Of a stretch of DNA of 9,572 bases, positions 1-5,342 are shown in pieces. The notes below the pieces were generated by a model. The model saw nothing but the letters and a program-made list of their open reading frames with translations, had not been told where the DNA came from and did no database searches. Each line of letters opens with the position of its first letter. The first letter of the stretch is position 1. The translations under genes were made by a program, and so were the position numbers. This stretch comes from an uncultured Pseudomonadota bacterium (GTDB lineage Bacteria > Myxococcota_A > UBA9042 > CAIXZC01), in NCBI GenBank assembly GCA_937884235.1, contig CALGBT010000843.1, positions 1 through 9,572 of the forward strand, read 5' to 3'.

Positions 1-1
1 G

Positions 2-418
2 CGTCACCCAGGCATCGCCGGACGATTCTTCGCCAGCTCCTTTGGCCGTAAAGTCATTCCCTTTCTGGTGCGCAACGCCGCCTACGCCCGCAAGGGAACC
101 AAGGTGTCTAAAGGCGTTGAACGGCTGGTCAGCCACCTCGATGCGCCAGGCGGCTGGGAGGCTGCCACCCGCATGGGGCTGCTGGCCGGCGAAACCGCGC
201 CCACAGCCATTGAGTTGAGTCGCATCCAGTTGCCGACCATTCTCTTCTGGGGCCGCCATGACCCGGTCCACCCGGTGGCCCACGCCCCCGACGTCGAGCG
301 CGACCTCAGAGGCCCGTGCCGCGTCGTGATTCTCGAGGAATCTGCCCACAATTGCCACGAAGAGGAATGGCTCAAGCTCGTCATGGAGACCAACGACTGG
401 TATCGCAACCTGGCTTGA
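2..418 (+). CDS. Alpha/beta hydrolase fold protein, C-terminal part (5' end outside window)
   Basis: This reading frame is open from the first complete codon at position 2 to a TGA at 416-418, so the gene begins upstream of the window and only about 138 C-terminal residues are seen. The visible part has the two late landmarks of the alpha/beta hydrolase fold. A strand followed by W-G-R-H-D-P-V-H-P (Asp codon 260-262) fits the acid-turn. E-E-S-A-H-N-C-H-E-E (His codon 347-349) fits the catalytic His loop. The segment before the acid-turn, rich in Arg, Gly and Ala, would be cap and helix material. The nucleophile elbow is not in the window, so the substrate cannot be named; esterase, lyase-like and haloalkane dehalogenase-like relatives all share these motifs. 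The gene converges on the next one with 13 bp between stop codons and no clear terminator. Confidence 0.8.
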   Translation, partial: RHPGIAGRFFASSFGRKVIPFLVRNAAYARKGTKVSKGVERLVSHLDAPGGWEAATRMGLLAGETAPTAIELSRIQLPTILFWGRHDPVHPVAHAPDVERDLRGPCRVVILEESAHNCHEEEWLKLVMETNDWYRNLA

Positions 419-431
419 CAACCACGCCCCG

Positions 432-722
432 CTACTGCGGCGAAGCTTCCATCTCCTCCAACATCCGGGCAATGTCAGCGGCCACCGCCGCCGTCTCCTC
501 CCAATCAATCCGCCCCGCCACCACCCGTGTCCCCGGCCGCACTGCCTCGGGAAAGCAGGCCACTGGCAAGAAGGCTTCATCCTCCCTGCCATCCTCGGCC
601 ACCACCGCATAGCCAGCCTCCACCCGGTCGACCCACCCCGTGGGCTCACAAACCTCTGCGGGTAACGTCGCACACCCCACCAACGCACAAGCCAGTCCCG
701 TTGCTGCACACCGTCGCTTCAT
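432..722 (-). CDS. Small lipoprotein with DUF3006-like domain
   Basis: This encodes a 96-residue protein. An ATG at 722-720 is chosen over an upstream in-frame start at 758 because GGGAGGT lies at ideal spacing before it and because the protein then begins with a clean lipoprotein signal: M-K-R-R, a short hydrophobic stretch, then the canonical lipobox L-V-G-C with Cys17 as predicted lipidation site. The rest (residues about 30-72) starts W-V-D-R-V-E-x-G-Y-A-V-V and continues through an acidic turn to L-P-V...P-E-A-V-R-P-G-T-R-V. This matches the pattern of DUF3006 proteins, small beta-rich domains of unknown function that normally read V-D-R-x-E...A-V-V-E...L-P...G-D-V. The tail (73-96) is an acidic helix. 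DUF3006 assignment is by eye. The gene stands alone on the minus strand, about 300 bp beyond hslO, with its own strong ribosome-binding site. Confidence 0.7.
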   Translation of the reverse strand: MKRRCAATGLACALVGCATLPAEVCEPTGWVDRVEAGYAVVAEDGREDEAFLPVACFPEAVRPGTRVVAGRIDWEETAAVAADIARMLEEMEASPQ

Positions 723-810
723 CGCTACCTCCCGGCACCATCGTCCACCACGGACCAATGCCTACACCCTCTTTATCGGGACTTTGACCCCCATCGACCT
801 GTTTTAATCT

Positions 811-834
811 GCCAGGGTGCTGCGCGACCCTGGC
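811..834. repeat. Perfect 8-bp inverted repeat, 8-nt loop
   Basis: GCCAGGGT at 811-818 is the exact reverse complement of ACCCTGGC at 827-834, around an 8-nt centre. It lies 89 bp upstream of the lipoprotein start codon on the minus strand. No T-run follows on either strand (the minus strand reads AGATTAAAACAGG after it), so it is a poor rho-independent terminator. An operator or a leader hairpin is equally possible. Confidence 0.55.
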
Positions 835-863
835 GTTCTGCGAACCACCCGAGTCTAGTTGGT

Positions 864-972
864 GCGCCGCCCGTTTCCGCACACAGCGCCTGGCGTCAGC
901 CTGGCGCCGTCTCTGGATTGTCGGCACATATTCGGGTGGTACGTGCGACGGCGCCACCCTGACGGGCGGCGC
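864..972 (-). ncRNA. Candidate structured RNA: nested inverted repeats downstream of hslO
   Basis: Three stems nest in order. P1 is 11 bp, perfect, 864-874 with 962-972. P2 is 10 bp, perfect, 902-911 with 947-956. P3 is 7 bp, 924-930 with 940-946, stacked directly on P2 with a 9-nt loop. P3 has one A-C mismatch (928/942) if read on the plus strand, but on the minus strand that position becomes a G-U wobble. This favours a minus-strand transcript, the direction of hslO and of the lipoprotein. The structure begins 57 nt past the hslO stop and ends about 140 nt before the lipoprotein start. Asymmetric linkers of 27 nt (875-901) and 12 nt (912-923) interrupt it, which is unlike a simple terminator. 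It could be an hslO 3' UTR element, a processed small RNA, a leader, or a DNA-level palindrome. I do not recognise a known RNA family. Confidence 0.4.
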
Positions 973-981
973 TGGGATGGG

Positions 982-1025
982 CATGGGTGGGACGCCATGG
1001 GTGGGGCGTGCGCTGCGACCACCCA
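982..1025. repeat. 10-bp direct repeat plus 7-bp hairpin next to hslO stop
   Basis: CATGGGTGGG occurs at 982-991 and again at 996-1005, a 14-bp period. TGGGTGG at 998-1004 is the exact reverse complement of CCACCCA at 1019-1025, with a 14-nt loop; the copy at 984-990 could pair with the same partner. On the minus strand the hairpin begins 4 nt beyond the hslO stop codon, where a terminator or 3'-end stabilising hairpin would sit. There is no T-tract after it. Confidence 0.45.
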
Positions 1026-1028
1026 GAC

Positions 1029-1913
1029 CTACCCGCCGTCACTACCTCGACCACGCTCCACCAGTATCTGCAGCAACTCATCTTCCGGCACAACGTAGAT
1101 CTCGCCGCACATGTGGCAGGTCACTTCCTGGGATCCGGTATCGTCGATGATCTCGGTAATTTCGCTGGTTTCCAGGGCCGCAATCGAGAGCAGCACGGCC
1201 TTGGTGCTGCAACTGCAACCGAAGGACAGGGGCCGGGTATCGGTAGTTTCGATATCGTCCAGACCGAAGACATCCCAGAGGGGGTCACCGGGCTTGCGGC
1301 TGGTCAACATCTGCTTCACCCTGCGCTCCTGAAAGGCCTCCAGCACCTTGACGAAGGCCTCGGTATCCCCGGCGGGCATCTTCTGGGCCACCAGGGCAAC
1401 GGCGCGTCCCAGGGTATCTCCGTCCATTACCGCCACAACCTCCACTCCCGTTGGCATCTGCATGGACTGATTGTAGTACCGTGCCGTAGCACTGCGAATC
1501 TCCGGCGGGCTGGCTGAGACCTGCCCCGAATAGAGCACGTGGTCCGGGGTGGAGACGATGACGATCATGCCACCGCTCTTCCCCATGGTCTCCTCGTTAG
1601 ACGGGTTGTCGGTGCCGTCGAGGTCTGCCAGGAGCTTCTGCTTGGTGTATCCGCGCAGCCTACCGTCCCCGGTGGCCTCCACGTGAACACCCGCTAGCGG
1701 GCCATCGCAGTTGAGCTGCAACTGCACGGACTCCCCAGGGGCATCGGAATCGGCGGAGAGCAGGGCACAGGCGGCCAGGGCTTCCCCCAGGATTGCCGAA
1801 GCGCTGCGTCCACTGGCATGCTTCTGGCACAGCAAGCGCGCACTTTCGGTGACGTCCGCAAAGGTGAATCGAATCTCCTTTGCCAGGCTGATTCCCTTGA
1901 TCAGTGCATCCAT
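1029..1913 (-). CDS. hslO: Redox-regulated holdase chaperone Hsp33
   Basis: The protein is 294 residues, the usual Hsp33 length. Hsp33 is a cytoplasmic chaperone that is inactive while a C-terminal four-Cys centre holds zinc; oxidation with unfolding releases the metal, forms disulfides and exposes a holdase surface for unfolding proteins. The diagnostic centre is present: C233-S-C235 and C266-H-M-C269, giving C-x-C followed by 30 residues then C-x-x-C, within the family's normal range. The substrate-binding N-terminal domain has typical patches such as L-N-C-D-G-P-L-A-G-V (67-76) and G-K-S-G-G-M-I-V-I-V (111-120), and a linker follows residue about 180. The ATG at 1913 is preceded by GGAG nine bases upstream. 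It follows the acyl-CoA dehydrogenase gene by 25 bp on the same strand, so co-transcription is likely. Confidence 0.96.
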   Translation of the reverse strand: MDALIKGISLAKEIRFTFADVTESARLLCQKHASGRSASAILGEALAACALLSADSDAPGESVQLQLNCDGPLAGVHVEATGDGRLRGYTKQKLLADLDGTDNPSNEETMGKSGGMIVIVSTPDHVLYSGQVSASPPEIRSATARYYNQSMQMPTGVEVVAVMDGDTLGRAVALVAQKMPAGDTEAFVKVLEAFQERRVKQMLTSRKPGDPLWDVFGLDDIETTDTRPLSFGCSCSTKAVLLSIAALETSEITEIIDDTGSQEVTCHMCGEIYVVPEDELLQILVERGRGSDGG

Positions 1914-1938
1914 AAGCGAGGACTCCGTAGGTAGCTTG

Positions 1939-3633
1939 TCAATCGTTCATCTGATAGGCATTGTCCAGAGCCTTGACGCGGCTCCAAACTCGACCAAAGC
2001 GGGCCTGGTCAACCACCGGCTTACGAATCATGCGCATGCAGAAGAAGCGTTGCAAGGAGGTGGAACCAGTCTTGGAATACAACTGCAGTGCAAACTTCGA
2101 AAAGTCCCGAACCATGAAGTCGAAGATCTGGTCAACGACATCGTCGTCCAGGTCGTGAATCTGCCGCCCCTCCAGAATCATCTGCCCGTATACAACAAGA
2201 GTGAACAGCTCGCCCAGAATCAACAGAAAATCGAAGTCCTTCGCTTGCTCTTTGCTGGGCCGGGCGGCCATCAACAATTGCTTGAAGGTGGCCACCTGGC
2301 GACGGAACTTGACAACGTTTGGCAACGTCTGGCTGGCATAGACCGGCTTGTAGTCGTGGAACTGAATCTTGCTCAGGCCCTTGGCCGGGCCCTGGGCAAA
2401 GAGGAAGCCATCGTGCTGTGCGTCTTTGACCTCAGGCACCGGCTCATACTTGCCCGGTTTAAAGAAGTAGTTCTTCATGAACTTGATGATGAGGGCCATG
2501 TTGACGTGTACGGTTCCCTCCAGCTTCGGTAGCGCCCGAATGTCCCGTGCGGCCATCTCAAAGTACATGTCCTTTTCGAAGCCCTTGGCAGCCATGATTT
2601 CCCAGAGGAGATTGACAACCTCCTCCCCCTGGGTGGTCACCTTCATCTTGACCATGGGGTCATAGAGCAGATAGCGCCGGTCCTCCGCCGAGGCCGTGCG
2701 CATGTAGTCACTGGTGCGCAGGGCGAAGGTCTTCATGGCCAGGAGTCGACACCAGGCATCAACAAAGAACTGCTGAACGTGGGGGAACTCCGTGACTGTA
2801 TGGTCGAAGAGACGTCGTTTCGACGCGTGGTTGATGGTCTCGTAGAACGCGTGAGTACAGATACCGATGGAGGCCCATCCCAGGTTATACTTGCCGACAT
2901 TGACGGTATTGAGAGACGTATCCCAGGCCTCTCGACCGCGGCAGAGTATCTCTGCATCGGTAATGGGATAGTCGTGGAGAGCGTATTCAGCCACGTAATT
3001 CTGGGAGTTGACGACGTTCTTCACACACTCGTACTTCTCGTGCTTCGGATCAACGACGAAGAAGACATAGTCGTCGCTGCCCTCGATCTTGCCGAAAGTT
3101 GAAACCAGCGCGGCCTCGTTGGCATTGCCAATGTAGTACTTGCTGCCCCGGGCAACGAAGGTGCCATCGTCCTGAGGGTGGAGCGCCACTTCTGTGGAGT
3201 AAATGTCAGCACCGTGCTCTTTCTCGGACAGGCCGAAGGCGAAGATGCCGCCATCTTTGAGGAACTGGCCAGTCTGGCGCTTGACGGCCTCGTTGTCCCC
3301 CATCCAGATGGGGCCGAGCCCGAGGATGGTCACCTGCCACGTATACCAGTAAGCGAGGCCGTAGAAGCCCAGAATCTCGTTGAACTCGGTGTTCCTCCAG
3401 GTATCCCAGCGAGAGTGCTCGCGGCCATACTCCGGTGGCGTCAACAGGTCGCGGAAGATCCCCTCTTTGCCAATGAACTCGATGAAGTCAGCGTACCACT
3501 CCCGCTCATGGTCAGCTTCCTTGAGGCGCACCTTGCCGCGCTCCTCGAACCAGGCGATGGTCTTCTCCATGATCTCGCGGGAACGCACATCGGGGTATTC
3601 ACGTACACCTTTCCTTGGATTAAGTAAGTCCAT
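1939..3633 (-). CDS. Acyl-CoA dehydrogenase family flavoprotein with long C-terminal extension
   Basis: The protein is 564 residues from the ATG at 3633, chosen because GGAGG precedes it by 6 bases; an upstream frame extension to 3774 lacks such a site and would cross the promoter region. Acyl-CoA dehydrogenases use FAD to introduce an alpha-beta double bond into acyl-CoA in the cytoplasm. The first 110 residues are the helical domain. The beta domain starts at F-G-L-S-E-K-E-H-G-A-D (133-143), the family's substrate/FAD loop, followed by G-S-K-Y-Y-I-G-N (163-170). A C-terminal helical domain carries L-E-G-T (371-374), where E372 aligns with the catalytic base of medium-chain enzymes. About 190 further residues follow, mainly helical, well beyond the usual 380-residue enzyme. 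Chain length preference cannot be read from sequence. It leads an apparent operon with hslO and diverges from the Cys-rich lipoprotein gene. Confidence 0.92.
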   Translation of the reverse strand: MDLLNPRKGVREYPDVRSREIMEKTIAWFEERGKVRLKEADHEREWYADFIEFIGKEGIFRDLLTPPEYGREHSRWDTWRNTEFNEILGFYGLAYWYTWQVTILGLGPIWMGDNEAVKRQTGQFLKDGGIFAFGLSEKEHGADIYSTEVALHPQDDGTFVARGSKYYIGNANEAALVSTFGKIEGSDDYVFFVVDPKHEKYECVKNVVNSQNYVAEYALHDYPITDAEILCRGREAWDTSLNTVNVGKYNLGWASIGICTHAFYETINHASKRRLFDHTVTEFPHVQQFFVDAWCRLLAMKTFALRTSDYMRTASAEDRRYLLYDPMVKMKVTTQGEEVVNLLWEIMAAKGFEKDMYFEMAARDIRALPKLEGTVHVNMALIIKFMKNYFFKPGKYEPVPEVKDAQHDGFLFAQGPAKGLSKIQFHDYKPVYASQTLPNVVKFRRQVATFKQLLMAARPSKEQAKDFDFLLILGELFTLVVYGQMILEGRQIHDLDDDVVDQIFDFMVRDFSKFALQLYSKTGSTSLQRFFCMRMIRKPVVDQARFGRVWSRVKALDNAYQMND

Positions 3634-3639
3634 GGCTCT

Positions 3640-3644
3640 CCTCC
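3640..3644 (-). promoter_or_regulatory. Ribosome-binding site deciding the acyl-CoA dehydrogenase start
   Basis: The minus strand reads GGAGG here, 6 bases before the ATG at 3633, inside a longer purine run. This supports starting at 3633 rather than at the in-frame upstream codon at 3774. Confidence 0.75.
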
Positions 3645-3653
3645 CTCCCTGTT

Positions 3654-3666
3654 CTGCCCAGGGCAG
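3654..3666. promoter_or_regulatory. Candidate operator: 13-bp interrupted palindrome over the transcription start
   Basis: CTGCCC at 3654-3659 and GGGCAG at 3661-3666 are exact reverse complements around a single A. The palindrome overlaps the end of the proposed minus-strand -10 hexamer (3670-3665) and covers the expected start of transcription of the acyl-CoA dehydrogenase operon, an ideal place for a repressor. No specific regulator is implied. A 1-nt loop makes an RNA hairpin of this exact form unlikely. Confidence 0.4.
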
Positions 3667-3693
3667 TCTAGCAACCAACCGGGCGAGGGTACA
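3665..3693 (-). promoter_or_regulatory. Candidate sigma70-type promoter of the acyl-CoA dehydrogenase-hslO operon
   Basis: On the minus strand a TAGACT hexamer (3670-3665) sits 31 bp before the start codon. At 17 bp spacing the -35 hexamer is TGTACC (3693-3688), a weak match (3 of 6). The case rests on the -10, which is identical to that of the much better moaA promoter at nearly the same distance from its gene. Confidence 0.35.
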
Positions 3694-3710
3694 GCCCTTT
3701 TCTCTTCCCA

Positions 3711-3739
3711 TTGGCCACGGCATTGGCGATACTTCCAAT
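3711..3739 (+). promoter_or_regulatory. Candidate promoter of the Cys-rich lipoprotein gene
   Basis: TTGGCC (3711-3716) and TCCAAT (3734-3739) are spaced by 17 bp and each matches the sigma70 consensus at 4 of 6 positions. The -10 ends 26 bp before the TTG start at 3766. A direct repeat of CATTGGC (3709-3715 and 3721-3727) and an ATTGG/CCAAT inverted repeat overlap it and could be regulator contacts. Confidence 0.35.
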
Positions 3740-3755
3740 TGACTGATTCGCTCCG

Positions 3756-3760
3756 GGAGG
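3756..3760 (+). promoter_or_regulatory. Ribosome-binding site deciding a TTG start
   Basis: GGAGG ends 5 bases before TTG at 3766. This is the reason to prefer 3766 over the in-frame TTG at 3739, which has no comparable site and would put a charged 9-residue leader in front of the signal peptide. Confidence 0.7.
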
Positions 3761-3765
3761 GTTTC

Positions 3766-4197
3766 TTGACGCACCGTCTGCTATGGACTCTGGTCCTCTT
3801 CTCGACAATGCCCCTGGCGTGCAGTTCCACCACCAAATCCAAGGACCCGGTGACGCCGTGGAACACGGAGAAGTGCGTGCCAGGAACTTTGCGCGGCTGC
3901 TCTTGCGGCGAGGAACCAGGGGTTGAGACCTGCGACCTGAACGGCCTGTGGGGAGCCTGCGACTGCACCGGTGACATTGTCATCGAACCCGATACCATTC
4001 TGGCTGGCGATGCCAAGACCACCGGGCCGACCCAGGCGAATCTGCCCGCCACAGTCCTGCCGGTCTCCGGCGTCGGACGGCTGAAATCTGAGAACTACGA
4101 GTTGCAAATCATTATTGGACCTACATCACCCGTCGCGGCGGCCCAGAGCGAGAACTACAGTGTGCAATTGGGACCTGTCGGCGGACGGAGAGAGTAG
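3766..4197 (+). CDS. Cys-rich predicted lipoprotein with tandem SENY repeats
   Basis: The product is 143 residues from a TTG start. The first 18 residues form a signal peptide (basic T-H-R, then a hydrophobic core) ending M-P-L-A-C-S-S, with Cys19 as the likely lipidation site; the lipobox is imperfect because -3 is Pro. Residues 37-67 carry C-x7-C-x-C-x8-C-x8-C-x-C with C-V-P-G and G-x-W-x-x-C-x-C spacing, a small Cys-rich module common in secreted proteins of deltaproteobacterial-type genomes, probably disulfide bonded. The C-terminus (108-137) has two copies, 20 residues apart, of S-E-N-Y-x-x-Q...G-P, resembling the S-x-N-Y repeat of bacterial surface proteins. No enzymatic motif is visible. 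It is followed by the fibre-like gene after 9 bp, so the two are surely one transcript and may be one surface complex. Function is unknown. Confidence 0.75.
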   Translation: MTHRLLWTLVLFSTMPLACSSTTKSKDPVTPWNTEKCVPGTLRGCSCGEEPGVETCDLNGLWGACDCTGDIVIEPDTILAGDAKTTGPTQANLPATVLPVSGVGRLKSENYELQIIIGPTSPVAAAQSENYSVQLGPVGGRRE

Positions 4198-4206
4198 GAG
4201 GTAGAG

Positions 4207-5256
4207 ATGGTTAGAATACTCTTTGTGGCGCTACTCATCATTCCCGCATACAGCTGGGCCGAGGCTCCAAACTTCCTCCCCGTCCAGGGTTACCTCACCG
4301 CCAAGGGTGGGGATGCGGTGGATGGCGAGGTCGATGTGCGCTTCACCATCTACACCGGACCGCAAGGGGGCATCCAACTCTGGCAGGAGACGCAAACAGT
4401 CACTGCCGACAGGGGCATCTTCCACGTACTGTTGGGCATGGCTGAGCCCCTCGACCTCGCCATCTTCGGCGACTATGACGGGCTATGGCTGGGCATCAAG
4501 ATTGGTGACGATACCGAAATGCAGAGAGTCTTCCTGGGGACGGTGCCTTACGCGGCCTACGCCGAGAGCTGCGGCACCATTCCCGTCCATGAGCACGACG
4601 TCCTGGACGTCAAGAACGCGGCCAAGGCCGGCCAGCTCTGCCCTGCCAACAGCATCGCCACCGGCATTGATGCCAACGGCAATTTGATCTGCGCCGAGCC
4701 CGGCACTCAGTCCGGCGGCTTCGCCCTGAGCGGCCAATGGTGCCCTGCCAACCACCTCATGTCCGGCATCGATTCTAACGGTTACCCCATTTGTGTCCCG
4801 GCCAACCAGGGCGGGAACTTCGCACTGGCCGGGCAGTCCTGCTACAACAATCAGGTGGTGACGGGCATCGATGGCAGCGGCAACCTGCAGTGTGATGCCG
4901 TCTCCGGGGGCGGCGGCATTTCCGGCAGCGGATACTCCAAGCGCATGGCCCTCTGGAAGAGCGCCAACGAGTTGGAGGATTCCATCATCACCGAGTCCTC
5001 CAGCAAGATCGGCATCAACAACACCAGCCCCGCCCAGACCCTCGACGTCAAGGGCAACCTCAAGGTCAGCGGCGAGATCCACTGGGGTGGCAACAAGTTC
5101 ACCTCCAGCTCCTGCCTCGTGGTGGGTGGCAGCTCCTGCAGTTCGGCCTGCTCTGCCCACGGCATGAGTTGTTCGAAGGCCTACTCCATCGACAAACCGA
5201 CCACCAGCACCTCCTGCAGCCAGTCCGGGTTCAAGTTTTGTTGTTGTACGGACTGA
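4207..5256 (+). CDS. Secreted fibre-like protein with three Cys-framed repeats and a Cys-rich tail
   Basis: This 349-residue protein starts at an ATG with AGGAGGT 4 bases upstream. Residues 1-18 are a signal peptide (core L-F-V-A-L-L-I-I-P, probable cleavage after S-W-A). Residues 22-118 match an N-terminal module often seen in bacterial secreted proteins: V-Q-G-Y-L-T, V-R-F-T-I-Y, L-W-Q-E-T-Q-T-V, G-I-F-H-V-L-L-G, L-G-I-K-I-G and V-P-Y-A-A-Y-A. Three repeats of exactly 21 residues follow at 142-162, 176-196 and 209-229, pattern G-Q-x-C...G-I-D-x-x-G...C. After a Gly-rich hinge, residues 266-289 (K-I-G-I-N-N-T-S-P, T-L-D-V-K-G-N-L-K-V-S-G) match the head motif of phage tail-fibre and trimeric adhesin-like proteins. 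The last 47 residues carry ten Cys, ending C-C-C-T-D. Trimerisation is inference. It pairs with the lipoprotein upstream. Confidence 0.85.
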   Translation: MVRILFVALLIIPAYSWAEAPNFLPVQGYLTAKGGDAVDGEVDVRFTIYTGPQGGIQLWQETQTVTADRGIFHVLLGMAEPLDLAIFGDYDGLWLGIKIGDDTEMQRVFLGTVPYAAYAESCGTIPVHEHDVLDVKNAAKAGQLCPANSIATGIDANGNLICAEPGTQSGGFALSGQWCPANHLMSGIDSNGYPICVPANQGGNFALAGQSCYNNQVVTGIDGSGNLQCDAVSGGGGISGSGYSKRMALWKSANELEDSIITESSSKIGINNTSPAQTLDVKGNLKVSGEIHWGGNKFTSSSCLVVGGSSCSSACSAHGMSCSKAYSIDKPTTSTSCSQSGFKFCCCTD

Positions 5257-5277
5257 CGCCGCGCGAGCACATGTGGG

Positions 5278-5305
5278 TTGCACGCACGCAAAAGCCCATT
5301 ACCTT
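5278..5305 (+). promoter_or_regulatory. Candidate htpG promoter, with possible heat-shock features
   Basis: TTGCAC (5278-5283) and TACCTT (5300-5305) are 16 bp apart, a modest sigma70 match. The same stretch also resembles a sigma32-type promoter: TTGCAC followed after 11 bp by CCCATTA, where the E. coli heat-shock consensus has TTGAAA and CCCCATNT about 2 bp further apart. TTGC at 5278-5281 and GCAA at 5288-5291 form a small inverted repeat over the -35. There is no CIRCE element. Confidence 0.3.
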
Positions 5306-5342
5306 GTGCTGACTGATAGATTGCTTCCACAGGAGGAAACCC

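Larger units (their letters stand above)
723..1028. other. 306-bp intergenic gap between hslO and the DUF3006-like lipoprotein
   Basis: I see no credible gene in this gap; the frames open across it lack a ribosome-binding site and recognisable motifs. It is not featureless, however. From right to left, in the direction of minus-strand transcription, it holds a 10-bp direct repeat with a 7-bp hairpin next to the hslO stop (982-1025), a nested inverted-repeat structure (864-972), a TAGACT hexamer on the minus strand (857-852), and an 8-bp perfect hairpin (811-834). The promoter of the lipoprotein gene must lie here or further upstream. No T-tract terminator for hslO was found. Confidence 0.8.

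Noticed and set aside
646..984. A 112-codon minus-strand frame across the hslO-lipoprotein gap
   Set aside because: It overlaps the lipoprotein start, has no ribosome-binding site, and reads through the inverted repeats with an Arg/Pro/Gly-rich translation.
1711..2532. A 273-codon open frame on the plus strand across hslO and the acyl-CoA dehydrogenase
   Set aside because: It straddles two clear minus-strand genes and their spacer, and its translation shows no motif.
3686..3708. A small plus-strand hairpin (AGGGT-ACA-GCCCT) followed by a T-rich run, terminator-like
   Set aside because: The stem is 5 bp with a wobble pair, and no plus-strand gene lies upstream for it to terminate.
3634..3774. 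N-terminal extension of the acyl-CoA dehydrogenase by 47 residues
   Set aside because: Arg/Pro-rich extension without a ribosome-binding site, crossing the likely promoter and operator; the ATG at 3633 has GGAGG at 6 bp.
4483..5283. A 266-codon Gly/Ala-rich open frame on the minus strand
   Set aside because: Low-complexity composition is the complement of the repeat protein's codons; the plus-strand gene has a signal peptide and ribosome-binding site.
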